Shown in pieces: positions 35,732 to 47,403 of a stretch of DNA of 64,000 nt. The DNA is taken from contig NC_092677.1 in NCBI RefSeq assembly GCF_964355755.1, positions 1,245,001-1,309,000 on the forward strand, written 5' to 3'. The stretch comes from Antedon mediterranea. Lineage: Eukaryota > Echinodermata > Crinoidea > Comatulida > Antedonidae. A model generated the notes under the pieces. The model had not been told where the DNA came from. It saw only the letters and a list, made by a program, of their open reading frames with translations, and made no database searches. The position numbers were made by a program, and so were the translations under genes. Positions within the stretch are counted from its first letter, which is position 1. Each line of letters opens with the position of its first letter.

Positions 35732-36039
35732 TTAACGAGTGCGGGCGTATGCATTCAACTGGTCTTGTTGGAATGACGTTTGTTGGTGTGCTCATTGGAT
35801 TCATTATTTGTTTCTTGTGGGCTTTATTATCAGCAAAAGTAATAATAAATAAAAGATAAAGAAGTCAAAGGTAAAGTATAATTCTGATTCATAAAGTAGA
35901 ATTACCAAAAAGGAGTAAAATTCTCAAAGGTTACATGAACTACGGTACACTGCACAAGTAATGAAATGGATTAACATTAAGTTCTTGCTGATGTTTTATT
36001 TTAAAGGTATCTACATAAAAAAACGACAACCAATTAGGG

Positions 36040-36749
36040 GTAAGGATACCATAACACTTTCAATACCAATTTTCACTCATCATTATCTATATATAAATTA
36101 TTTTACGTAAGGGAAAAATTCTGTAAATCGCCCGTACTTCTAGAATTTCTACTCGATGGTATATAAAGTTGGTTCGTACTTTCGGTACTGATTTTAGCCA
36201 CCTGATTTAACCCTGCTTACAAATTAAATTGAGTTAGACAATTAGTTATTGACAATTAAAAAGAATTTAGGTTCAACGATTTGTCCCAAATAGGGGTGTT
36301 TTCCGTGGTATACATTGTCTAATGGATGTCCATCTTGAAAAATATCCGCACACAATAATACTATCTCCTTCTACGATAATTGATCAGCTCGAGTACAGCA
36401 TCATAATGTTGAAGAAAGGCCGACTTTCTTAAAAAAATACTATTTGGATATATTTAATATATACGTTTATACAAATGTATTGATTTGCGATGAATGGAAC
36501 ATTCCAATCTGTTAGAAGCTTCAAATTCCTCGGTAAATAGAGGGCGCATTATTTCGTAAGAAGACAGTACTTTAAAAATATTGGAAATATGCTTGTTCAC
36601 AAAAAGTAATCTAAACATTGGGCCTCCGTACAGTATCATGGAGGAAGTAAACACAAATGTAAATCAATTGGCATTCAGAACCATCAGTGTCCTGAGAGAC
36701 AAGAGTGAAAGTATCATTTTGGATTTTCAGATTGTTAGGCGTGACCAGC
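36040..36749 (+). other. IgR-I/J intergenic region
   Basis: No gene. 36600-36740 (gtacagtatcatggaggaagtaaac, then accatcagtgtcctg) repeats the block before IgR-F (about 21665-21790) and is the likely 5'UTR of the type-3 leader. 36060-36550 shows nothing recognised. Confidence 0.35.
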
Positions 36750-38740
36750 ATGTCCTTCTTAACAGAAGTAATGGTGATATGTGAATGTGCACTAATTTTC
36801 CTGATTTTCCAAAGCGACTGTAAGTAGAAACTTAAATGTCATGCATGTTATTAGTAGGGTCCTACTATTATTTCAACATAGACTATAAGACTGAAATGAC
36901 TATGGACGATGACGTAGTAACCAATTTTTATTTATTGTATTGTTTGTATTAATTGATTGGTTTCATTAAATACATTGCCACGCATTCATTTTCTGTGTAT
37001 ATAGTTATAAATGGACAAAATCCGGTTGTCAATGTACAAGATGCTAACGTTATATTAGGTAAGGATGCTGTTATCACCTGTAGTTATACACTCAGTGGTT
37101 CAAGAACATTTAATGCTGCTCAATGGTACAATAGTAATTCAGATGGAGATCAGTTAGACGTCCATGTTAATACTGCAGATACAAATCCAAATGGTAGATA
37201 TACAGTTAATGTCACAACAACAACTGCTCAAACTGGTACAGCTACTCTCACCATTGCTAACACAGTGTTGTCTGATGATGGATACTATCTATGTAGAATT
37301 GTGGATTCATCTATTTTCTCTGGTGAAAACAACGGAAACCTTATTGTTCAATGTAAGTATTAATAAATCCACGAATGATATACTGTATATTTAAGTCATT
37401 TAAAAAATAAATTTTGTAAAAAAGGCAACCATCATTTTAATACTTGGCTTTGTCATTTCAGATCTGGAAACCCCCGTTTTGAAGTCGGACACATTATCTG
37501 CCATGATAAATGACACCGCAACATTTACATGTACTCAACTTATCGGTGAACCAACACAAATTATTGTCAGATGGACAAAAGAGAATATTGCACTTGATAT
37601 TTCTGATACAGACAAATATCCATCTTCTGATGCAACATTAATTATTAATAAAGTGGATGAAATGGATGAAGGAAGTTATCGTTGTGTAGCAGAGAATGCT
37701 GCTTACAATGGAAATGAAGGAAAACCGAGTAATCTTCTCGAACTCTCAGTAGGTTGGTTGAAATAAAGTTATTATAACTAACGATACAATAATATCACAT
37801 TTTATTGAGAGCATAGGTATATTCTATGGAACCAAAGAATCTATCATAATTAGACGGAATATTCCAACAATTATGTATTATGCGGTAATGGACATAAAGC
37901 ACAACTACACAGTTTAATTATAAAAGGCCTTTTTATAATATAGAACAAGACAATATATAAAACCAATAGATGCACTGACTATGTTTAAATAACATAATCA
38001 TATACTTCCTATTCTTTAGCATTGACGACAACTTCTTCTACATCCAGTAGGTCAACTACACGTACGTTTCGTTTATTTGCATTGCACTAATAGTTTTCGA
38101 TTTTTTTGGCCCTATAATTTTGCGAATAAAAAATATGACCTTTGTATATTTGTTATGTCACAATCACTTGGTAACTCTGATTCTCCTGAATCTTGCGTAC
38201 ACAGAAGTTCCAAAGAGTGGTGAGGGCGTGTGTAATTCAACTGGTCTTGTTGTTGGAATGACGTTTGTTGGTGTGCTCATTGGATTCATTATCTGTTTGA
38301 TTGTGGTTTTTATTATCAGAAAAATAGAGAAGTCAAAATCGCAGGTAAATTATAATTCAGAAAGTAGAAAAAAATAGTCGAAGGTTTAGTGAAATACCGT
38401 CACAATTAATGGAAAATGTATTCAATTTACTTTTTGATGTTTTATTTTAAAGGCACCGACATCAACAAATGACAACCAATCAGGGGTAAGGATGCTATAC
38501 TTCAACCTTAATTATTCGCTTTCACTTTGATCATTATCATCATTGTAACCAAAACACAATAAAGGTTTGCATGATTGTAATTCATCTTACTTTACTGTTG
38601 TATTTTTTTAGCAGCAGGCGTATATGACTTACACTGGAGAGACAGATAAAGAGGATAACCACACATACCAAGATTTACAGAAGAAAGACGATAATCAAGC
38701 TGTATATGTAAATGTTAAAGCAAAAAAGGACAAAAAATAA
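36750..38740 (+). CDS. IgR-J, intact two-Ig-domain receptor, V class 3
   Basis: Exons 36750-36819, 37005-37352, 37462-37752, 38020-38046, 38205-38344, 38453-38485 and 38612-38740; about 345 aa and open throughout. The leader MSFLTEVMVICECALIFLIF is longer than in other classes. The V3 domain has VITCSYTL in strand B, AQWYNS in strand C and DDGYYLC in strand F. The I-set domain has FTC, VRWTKE and DEGSYRC. The transmembrane exon carries one extra stalk codon and a basic IRKIEKSKSQ end. The tail is QQAYMTYTGETDKEDNHTYQ followed by DL and the AVYVNV motif. Inference: surface receptor with self-contained phosphotyrosine signalling. It is the most compact copy (2 kb), with no element in its introns. 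Confidence 0.85.
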
Positions 38741-39823
38741 TATACATGTTTAAAATATAAAATAAAAGAAATACATTATTATTATTATTCTTATTATTAA
38801 TGGAATATCATTGGTTTAAAACTACAATCACATACATCTTGTTGTTTTGTTATAGAATACCGTATAGAATAAAGAGAAATCATAACATTGATAAAGTGTT
38901 TTCTTTCTCTTGATTTAACTATTTAACGCGTACAAATTAATAACAGGAAATGTGAATACTGCAATTAGTATCATCATTAACTAAACAAAATATACACAAG
39001 TACTTATAGTGACATAATATATACCAATATATAGCAACATGTGATATAGATGAAAACCACAGACATACTTGAAAAATGTAAAAAAAGATATGTAACTAAC
39101 AACGATACATTTATTAAAATGTTATTTTCTATTTTTGATTTTTTTGAATTAAAACTTGCTTGTATTAGACCAACTTTGATTCGTTACTTTGATTTTAATG
39201 TTTGAATGCATTAGTACATTGACATATAATGACATACTAGAATAGACTAGACAATCAATTCTTTTAACACGCTTGTAATTGTATTATTGTTATATAGCAT
39301 TCTTTAATTTAATTCGCCTCAAGATGTGCTTTGGTTGGTTGCTGCCATATTTTTTCAAAGAGTTTAGTAATGATCAAATTGATTTTTAAACGTACAAACT
39401 AAATTCTAGGGACAAATTGGACGGAGGTTTTAAAGTTATGTGCGATTCATGTTCATTTCTTTTTTAGGGAAGACATTAAGAAATACCTATAAAAATAATA
39501 AATAGTAGTTTGAACTACTTACTGTATAAATACAATTTTTAAAAGGCTAGGTGTTTTATGATTTTATTTTAAATAATTGATACTATTAAAAAAGAATAAT
39601 TGTATCATCTTGATTTGGACGGAAGTACAGTGCACTATAATTATGAAGGAAGTAAAACTAATATATCACAAGTATGAATGGCAATCCACAATCATAACGA
39701 CGACAGGAACAATCAATACTTCAGTATACAATACAGTACAGTGTGGTAGAGTGCAAGACTATAATAGTGAAATAGTCACCACCTAATAAAGCGGAACAGA
39801 TTTCCATATTTTACAGATTTTTA
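38741..39823 (+). promoter_or_regulatory. IgR-J/K intergenic region with TATA-type promoter, duplicate of 5312-6341
   Basis: No gene. TATAAATA at 39525-39532, then the shared gtacagtgcactataatt module, 299 bp before the relic ATG at 39824. The block is nearly identical to the one after IgR-B. Confidence 0.4.
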
Positions 39824-40085
39824 ATGGAGGCGAAAAATAAAAATGCGATGATTGTAAGTACAAATATTTAAAATAGTTTTTCACAAATGACGCAATCGTA
39901 AATCGTTAATTGTTATTTTGTTTAATTTAGTTTAATATCAGATACAAGTGGATGCTGCTAAAATGTAACAATGTAAGAATGATGTGCACTCCTACATTTT
40001 TTACAGGAAAATCGTTGCTTCAACTTGTTTTGTCAAAAGTTGATGTCAGTGGTCAACAAGAAGCTACTGTAGCTAGGCCTTCTTG
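39824..40085 (+). pseudogene. Decayed leader plus V exon fragment upstream of IgR-K
   Basis: A 30-nt leader remnant (39824-39853) ends in phase 0, followed by a V-exon relic from about 39942 (GATGTGCACTCCTACATTTT) with stops. It is the same defect set as 6342-6590, so both descend from one already broken unit. Confidence 0.75.
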
Positions 40086-40229
40086 CAGTACAGAAGTACA
40101 GAGCAAAGATCGTTAAAAAAATATGCCCTTTTAATCATGAACAGAAGAGGGCGGTGTTTAGCCTTACTACAAATAATGTACTGTACTCGTAAAGTTGCAT
40201 TTCCTTCTTGTAAATAGATTGCTGTGAAG

Positions 40230-42772
40230 ATGAAGAGTGTTTCCTTCTTGTTATTGTTTCTTCTATATTTACGACGTAAGTACAATTCACTAAACTAAAC
40301 TAATACTATTAAGCATTTTCTAAGAGTTCATAAACTTTGATGATTTGAACAGTTATTAACTAAATATATTTTGTTTGTAAAGTAAATATATCTCTGTTTA
40401 CGGTAGGTTTATGGCACGCCAGGATGGACATACATAGTTATGTCCGTCCTAGCGTGTCATATAGGTTCAAATGCTAGATATAGGTACGTTAGCTAAATAC
40501 TGCATGAGGCCTGTAACATCATGACATACTCATGTTGCTTTACTGTCGCTGTGCTACTAATTGTGCAAATAGTTATATATAATACATATATATATATAAA
40601 CATTTTCAGTATTTTTTGTTTGTATTGTTTGCATTTCCTATAATTTTGTTTCCAGAAATGACAAAAAAACCTTTCTTGACATCAACACAATGTTTAATAA
40701 ATGGTAGTAGACATACAGCACATCTTTTTAGCAAGCTGTCTTTAAAAATGAGTAAAGCATTATCTTTTATAACACCAAATCAACGTAGGTCTACCCTAAA
40801 CTCGAAAAACATGCAATAAAAGTGCACAATATGCAGTATTTATAATAACTACTGTACAGTTATATTTTAGTTTTAGGTACACATGCACAAACTACGTCTG
40901 TGACAGTGGGTGGTGATACAGTTAAAGTTGGTGAGATTACAACGATGACGTGTAGTTATACAGTTTCAACAAATGATGCATTGGATCGACTTGTTTGGTT
41001 CAGAGCTGATGCTGATGGTACTCCAATATTAGGAAACCCTATCGTATCTAGTGATACAGGAGAAACAAGCAATGGTCGTTACAGCTTATCTAATGACAAG
41101 GATCTTATGATAAGTGCTGTTGAAGTAAATGATGCAGGAAATTATCTGTGTAGAATCATCACACAAAATGGCCAAGTTGCTGACGACTATGATGAACTTA
41201 TAGTTCAATGTGAGTTTGTCATTCCTTTGTTGTTTTTTTTTCTAGTAAAAGTTAAAGACATAACTTCTGTTGGACAATCTTCAAATTACAATAAATAATT
41301 ATAATTAAAAATTATCCAAATGTCATGAAAATAAAGCTGTGTTTATGGTATTACATTTAATAGTCAAATTGTCTTTACACTGCAGATCTTGACACACCAG
41401 TTGTGACTCCAGCCCAATTGTCTGTCAAGATGGATGATACAGCAACGTTCACAACTGAACCTGTTGGATTCCCAACACCAATTACCATCACATGGATCAA
41501 AGGTGACGCCACACTTGATGTGTCTGATACAGAAAAGTATCCAAATTATGATGCAACATTAACCATTGATAATGTAAATGAGACGGATGAGGGAGATTAT
41601 AAGTGTAGAGTAGAGAATGCTGCTTACATGGGAGTAGAAGGAAAACTTAGTAATACTGCCACACTGTCAATAGGTTGGTGGGAATAAACATTTTAATAAA
41701 TAATGTATTTTATTGGCATCATTGTATAAGTATTTTCTGCATGTCATAATTATAAATGGAATATTCATATTACAGTATATTATGTCATGTGGTAACAAAA
41801 ATAAAGCACAGGTAAACAGCGATAACTGAAAGTTTTAGTTTATTAAAGTCATTTTTATAATATGAACGCATGACGTGTCGGATTATTGCTTGTTTATTTT
41901 CTATTTCTTTAGCATTGGCGACAACTTCTTTTATATCCAGTAAGTCAACTACACGTAGGTTTCGTTTGTTTGCATTGCATTGTAAATTTCCGGGATTTTG
42001 CATTTGCGAAAAAAAAGGATAGCAACGGAAAGGGATATCCCTGCCCCATCCCCATGATCTGTATCACGCCTTAAAAGGGAAAATAAGTATGACTTTATAT
42101 ATTTGTCAACACTACATTATTGTAAACATGTTTAAAACACGGCATGGTAACACGATCCTTCTGTATTATTTGTTCAGTTTTAAGTACAGAAGTTCCAAAG
42201 AGAGAGAATGATTGTAATTCAACTGGTCTTGTTGTTGGAATGACGTTTGTTGGTGTGCTCATTGGATTCATTTTCTGTTTGCTTGTGTGTTTTATCATCA
42301 GCAAAATAAGGAAGTCACATGCACAGGTAAAGTATAATTCAGAATGTAGAACCAAAAGCAAAAGTGTAGACTTAAAATGACCAAAGGTTTAATGAAATAC
42401 CGCATACTTAAGTAATAGAAACTATTTTAACATTAAATATGATGTTTTATTTTGAAGGTACCGACATCGAAAAACACCAACCAATCAGGGGTAAGGATGT
42501 TACTTCAACTTTAAGTATTCAATTTCATTCGTCGTCGTCATCACCATCATTATTATCACTATTGCCATCAATATATCAATAAAGGTTTACACGATTTTCA
42601 TTCTTTTTTTTTTGCATGCACTAAACTTTTGTATTTTTTTTAGCTGCAGGCGTATATGACTTATACTGGGGAGACAGATAAAGAAATAAACCACACATAC
42701 CAAGATTTACAGAAGAAAGAAGATAATCAAGCTGTATATGTAAATGTTAAAGCAAAAAAGGACAAAAAATAA
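40230..42772 (+). CDS. IgR-K, intact two-Ig-domain receptor, V class 2, second Ig domain lacking a Cys
   Basis: Exons 40230-40275, 40871-41209, 41386-41673, 41913-41939, 42190-42326, 42458-42490 and 42644-42772; about 332 aa, open. Leader MKSVSFLLLFLLYLR. The V2 domain has MTCSYTV, LVWFRA and DAGNYLC. The I-set domain keeps TWIKGD and DEGDYKC but reads TFTTEPVGFPT where other copies have TFTCTEPDGFPT-like text: the TGT codon is deleted in frame. That leaves the strand F Cys without its usual partner. The tail is normal (LQAYMTYTGE, YQDL, YVNV). The 5' half resembles IgR-C and the 3' half IgR-B/G, so it is a mosaic. Confidence 0.82.
40411..40460. repeat. Hairpin in IgR-K intron 1, counterpart of 7193-7242
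   Basis: ATGGCACGCCAGGATGGACA pairs with TGTCCGTCCTAGCGTGTCAT around a short loop. Some differences from the IgR-C copy keep pairing and others do not. Confidence 0.5.
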
Positions 42773-43856
42773 TATTCATATACATTTAAAATAAAATTAA
42801 AGAAATACATCAGTATTATTATTCTTATTATTAATGGAATATCATTGGTTTAAAACTACAATGACATACATCTTGATGATTTTATTATAGAAATAAAGAG
42901 AAATCATAACCTGTAGAAAGTGTTTTCTTTCTCTTGATTTAACTCTTTAACTCGTACAAATTTAATAACAAGGAAATGTGAATGCTGTAATTTGTATTAT
43001 CATTAACTAAACAACATATACACAAGTACTTATAGTGACATAATATATACCAATATTATATAGCAACATGTGATATAAAGATGAAAACCACAGACATACT
43101 TGGAAAATGTAAAAAAAGATATGTAACTAACAACGATACATTTATTAAAAAATTGTATTTCTTGTTTTGATTTGTTTTAATTAAAACTTGCTTGTACCAG
43201 ACCAACTTTGATTCGTTACTGAATTTAAAGTTTGAATGCATTATTACATTGACATATAATGACTATTCCAGCATTAAGAAGGAAAATAAACTAGAAAATC
43301 AATTCTTTTAACACGCGTGTAATTGTATTATTCTTATATAGCCTTCTTTCGTTTAATTCGCCTCGAGATGTACGTTGTTTGCTTGCTGCCATATTTTATA
43401 CAAAGAATTGAGTAAGTTCAAATTAATTTTGAAACGGAATATTTAGATTCCTGGGAATTGGAACAGGGCTTTAAAGTATATGGGTGCGATTTTTATTTTG
43501 TTAATGATTTTTAAACACATTTAAGAAATACCACAGTTTGAGTTTGCACTGTTTTGAACTACAATACAATTTAATAATAATCACGTGTTTTATTATTTTA
43601 TTTTAAATAATTGATACTATTAAAAAATAATAATTTGATCATCTTGATTTGGACGGAAGTACAGTACACTATAATTGTGAAGGAAGTAAAACTAATCACA
43701 AGTATGAATGGCAATTCATCACAATCATAACAACGACAGGAACAATCAATACTTCAGTATACAATACAGTAGAGTGTGGTAGAGTGCAAGACAATAATAG
43801 TGAAATAGTCACCACCTAATAAAGCGGAAAAGAGTTCTATATTCTATAGAATTGCA
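42773..43856 (+). promoter_or_regulatory. IgR-K/L intergenic region and IgR-L upstream module
   Basis: No gene. From about 43652 the shared module appears (ggacggaagtacagtacact, caggaacaatcaatacttc, agtgaaatagtcacc). The TATAAATA seen before other copies has been lost here (acaatacaatttaataat near 43560). Confidence 0.4.
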
Positions 43857-46800
43857 ATGGAGGCGAAATGTACAAGTGCGATGATTTTCCTGATTATTCA
43901 ACTTTGTGTTTGTATGTACAAATATTAAAAAATATATTTTTTTTCACAAAATGACGCAATCGTAAATCGTTATTTTTTTTTTTTTTTTTTAATTTAGTTT
44001 CAGATACAAGTGCACAAACACCAGTGACAGTGGATGCTGGTACAGTCAATGAGTTTGACAATGTAACAATGATGTGTACTCCAAACGTTTTTATAGGAGA
44101 TTCGTTGAATCAACTGGTTTGGACAAAAGTTGATGACAATGGTGAACAACAAGGACCTGCTCTTGTGATTTCTACAGGACAAGCAACAAATGATCAATAC
44201 AGTTTGTCCAATAATTATCTTATAATAACTGAGGTTGTAAGAGGTGATACAGGCAACTATAAATGTACTGTTAGCACCAATCTTGGAAATCCTGGTGAAG
44301 ACTCTGCAGCACTCACAGTCAATTGTAAGTATTAGAATTTTATGAATATACATTTCAGAGTGGGAGAAAGCTGCTTAGAAATTTACTCTATTTTAGACTA
44401 TTGACTATCCCAAATGTTTATTTACATGTTTATAACATTGTAAAAACACACACAAGGTACAATATTTAACAAGTAGAGTATTCTATTGTTCATTATATTT
44501 AATTAAAATGTTTTTCTTGAATGTTTACACACATGCCTTGTTGATAAATAGTATTTGTAGCACAAACAAATTATTATAAAAATGTATCATGAAAATAAGC
44601 TGTGTTTATGGTAATACATTTAATAGACAAAGACAAAGAGTATTTTAAAAATTGTTATGTAAATTTTTCATTTCAAACCTCTGACACCGGTGTTCCTCAG
44701 GGTACTGTCAACGCACCTAAATTATATTCCTTGTATACGGCGGATTACAGATCTTTAAATGATGAGCTTTGCCCCGTTGTTTAAATTCGCTGATGACACT
44801 AGTACTATTGGTCTCATAGTTTCAAACAATGATGAAAATTATCGTAGCGAAATACAAAGATTTGTTAAATTTTGTGACGATAATTATCTCCAAATAAATG
44901 CATCAAAAACAAAGGAGATGATCATTGATTTTAGGACTAAACATAAATTTAATTTTCAACCAATCACTATCAAAGGTAAAGAAATTGAAATTGTTGACCA
45001 GTACAAGTATCTAGGAATTGTTTTCAATGATAAACTGAGTTGGGGAGACCATATAGACTTCATCAGCAAAAAATTAAGTCCCAGAATGTATTGTATGAGA
45101 ACTTTATATAAATTTAACTCCTGTGATTTGATGTTACTTTCGTTCTATAGATCCGTTATATGTAGTGTTTGGACGTATTGCCTCTCCTGTTGGGCTGGTA
45201 ATGTTACCGGAGGGAATAAAGGACGCCTTGAAACTTTCATCCGTCGGGCTGGTAAAATGATTGGTCTGGAACTGCCTTCCTTTACCGATGTGCACCTAGA
45301 ACACCTCCAGAAAGATTTCGAACGCAATGAGTCGGATGCCTCTCATCCTCTCCACAAAGTGATCATAGACCAACTTAATCCAAGTGGTAGATTGAGGCTC
45401 CTCAGTGTGAAAACAAATCGATTTGCTAAATCCTTTATTCCCTCCGGTATCATCCAGTACAACAGGAAGTCAAGAAGATAATTTTATATTGTATTTTTTT
45501 AGATGTTTTTATATGAATGGTTTTATGCTATATTTGTTTTTATAGTGTTTTCTTTGTTATTATGACGAGCAATGAATTTCCTTTTTGAGGATCAATAAAA
45601 GTTATCTTATCTTATCTTATCTTATCTTATCTTATCTTCATGAACAGATCTTGACAACCCAGGTTTGAAGCTAATGTCTAACGATCATGAAACAGCAATA
45701 TTTGAATGTACTGAACCTGATGGATTCCCAACACCAATTACCGTCGCATGGATCAAAGATGGCAATGAGCTTGGTGTTTCTGATACAGACAAGTATCCGT
45801 TTTCTGATACAACATTAACGATTAATGACGTCGATGGGGCAGATGAAGGAGTTTATCAGTGTAGATCTGAGAACGATGCTTATAGTGGAAATGAGGGAAA
45901 ACTTAGCACTACTACTGCTACACTGTCAATAGGTTGGTTGGAATAAACATTTTGATAAATAATATATTTATTGGCATCATAGTATAGTATAAGTATTTTA
46001 TGCATGTCATAATTATAACCGAAAATAAAGCACTGCTTTAGCGAAATCTGAAAGTTTCAGTTAATTTTAGTTATTAAGGGTTATTTTTATAATATGAACG
46101 CATGGCGTGTTTTACTAAATATTGCTTGTTTGTTTTATATTTCTTTAGTATTGACAACAAATTCTTATATACCCGGTAAGTCAACTACACGTAGGTTTTG
46201 TTTGCTTGCATTTTTATTTATTGTAAATTTCCGGGTTTTGTTTTGCATTGCCAAAAGCAAATAAAAAAAGGATAGACATTGGAGGGGATATGCCACGCCT
46301 CATCCCTAGGATCTGCATGAATGCTTAAAGGGAAAATAATGATAACCTTTTTATAATATATTCGTCAACACTACATTATTGTAAACATGTCTAAAATGAC
46401 ATGGTAACACTGTACTAATTGTTTAGTTTTAAGTACAGAGTTTCCAAAGAGTGAGGGCGTTTGTAATTCAACAGGTCTTGTTGTTGGAATGACGTTTGTT
46501 GGTGTGCTCATTGGATTCATTCTCTGTTTGCTTGTGGGTTTTATTATCAGCAAAATAAAGAGATCAAATCCAAAGGTAAAGTATAATTTTTAAAGTAGCC
46601 CCAGCAAAAGAGATAGGCATAGAATGACCAAGTGTTTAAAATACCGCACACTTGAGTAATGATTTTAACATTAAATATGTTTTATTTTAAAGGTACCTAC
46701 ATCAAAAAACACCAACCAATCAGGGGTAAGGATGCTATACTGTACTTCAACTTTAAGTATTCACTTTCTCTTGTCATCATCATCATCATCATTTATTATT

Positions 46801-47011
46801 ACCATTATCACCATCATATCAAAAGGTTTACACGATTTTCATTCTTCTTTTTCCATGCACTAAACTGTTGTATTATTTTTAGCAGCAAGAGTATATGACT
46901 TATACTGAAGAGACAGATAAAGAAACAAACCACACATACCAAGATTTACAGAAGAAAGACGATAATCAAGCTGTATATGTAAATTTTAAAGCCAAGAAGG
47001 ACAACAGTTAA
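43857..47011 (+). CDS. IgR-L, intact two-Ig-domain receptor, V class 1, LINE in intron 2
   Basis: Exons 43857-43911, 43998-44324, 45648-45932, 46149-46175, 46439-46575, 46693-46725 and 46883-47011; about 330 aa, open. Leader MEAKCTSAMIFLIIQLCV. The V1 domain has MMCTPN, LVWTK and DTGNYKC. The I-set domain has FECTEP, AWIKDG and DEGVYQC. The linker differs (LTTNSYIP) and exon 5 begins EFPKSEGVC. The tail is QQEYMTYTEETDKETNHTYQ followed by DL, then VYVNF in place of VYVNV, ending KKDNS. A LINE fragment of about 1 kb lies in intron 2 without touching splice sites; its TTATC repeat ends about 10 bp before the exon 3 acceptor, so it may affect splicing. Confidence 0.83.
44628..45640 (+). mobile_element. 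5'-truncated non-LTR retrotransposon fragment in IgR-L intron 2
   Basis: It encodes the second half of a reverse transcriptase (GVPQGTVNAP, then FKFADDTSTIG, LQINASKTKEMIIDF, YKYLGIVFNDKLSWGDHI, RSVICSVWTYC). A frameshift at about 44760-44785 splits the GVPQGT motif from FADD. It ends at aatcaataaaag and a (TTATC)n tail at 45601-45638. It is not the same family as the CR1-like copy at 13195; the C-terminal text suggests a Rex1/Babar-like LINE, which is tentative. IgR-K intron 2 gives the empty site. Confidence 0.8.
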
Positions 47012-47403
47012 TACATTATTCAAGATAAATGAATACAATATTAATTATTGTTATTGGAATATCATACTTACAAGTTTTTACTTATAAGTGTTACCTATAG
47101 TGAAACTGACAGAACCACGGTATATCGCAACATGTGATATAACGAAGAAAACCATCACACATTGTTTTAAAAATGTAACAGTTTATTCAAATGAATAAGT
47201 TGTTCGTTATTTTGTAATTTTGTAATTATATAATTAATTTGCTTTAGTATACCAACTTTGATTTGTTACTTTGAATGTAATGTTATAATGCATAAGTACA
47301 ACACCAATACGCTTGTTCTTTTGTATTATTATTATTATTATTAATTTTATTTCGCTTATGAGATGTGCATTGGTTGCTTGCTGCCATTTTCCATCTGCGT
47401 AAG
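47012..47403. other. IgR-L 3' flank before the hAT element
   Basis: Ordinary receptor 3' flank with a short (ATT)n near 47327; no gene. Confidence 0.4.

Larger units (their letters stand above)
33721..36039 (+). pseudogene. IgR-I, heavily decayed receptor pseudogene
   Basis: Leader 33721-33761 is shortened and ends in phase 2. The V1 exon 33839-34149 is 311 nt with several indels. Exon 3 starts at 34450 (FKCTEPDGLP, TWIKDD) but is replaced by foreign sequence at about 34576-34706 before the DEGVYQC half, ending 34824. The linker exon near 35129 has lost its AG acceptor (ttctttatca). The start of exon 5 is destroyed by a MITE. The spacer relic 36007-36039 has an in-frame TAA, and no tail exon is found. 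Clearly dead. Confidence 0.9.

Noticed and set aside
37261-37267. CACAGTG heptamer-like words inside V3 exons, suggesting recombination signal sequences
   Set aside because: They are inside coding sequence, no nonamer at 12 or 23 bp was seen, and there are no J-like segments. V domains are complete exons spliced to exon 3.
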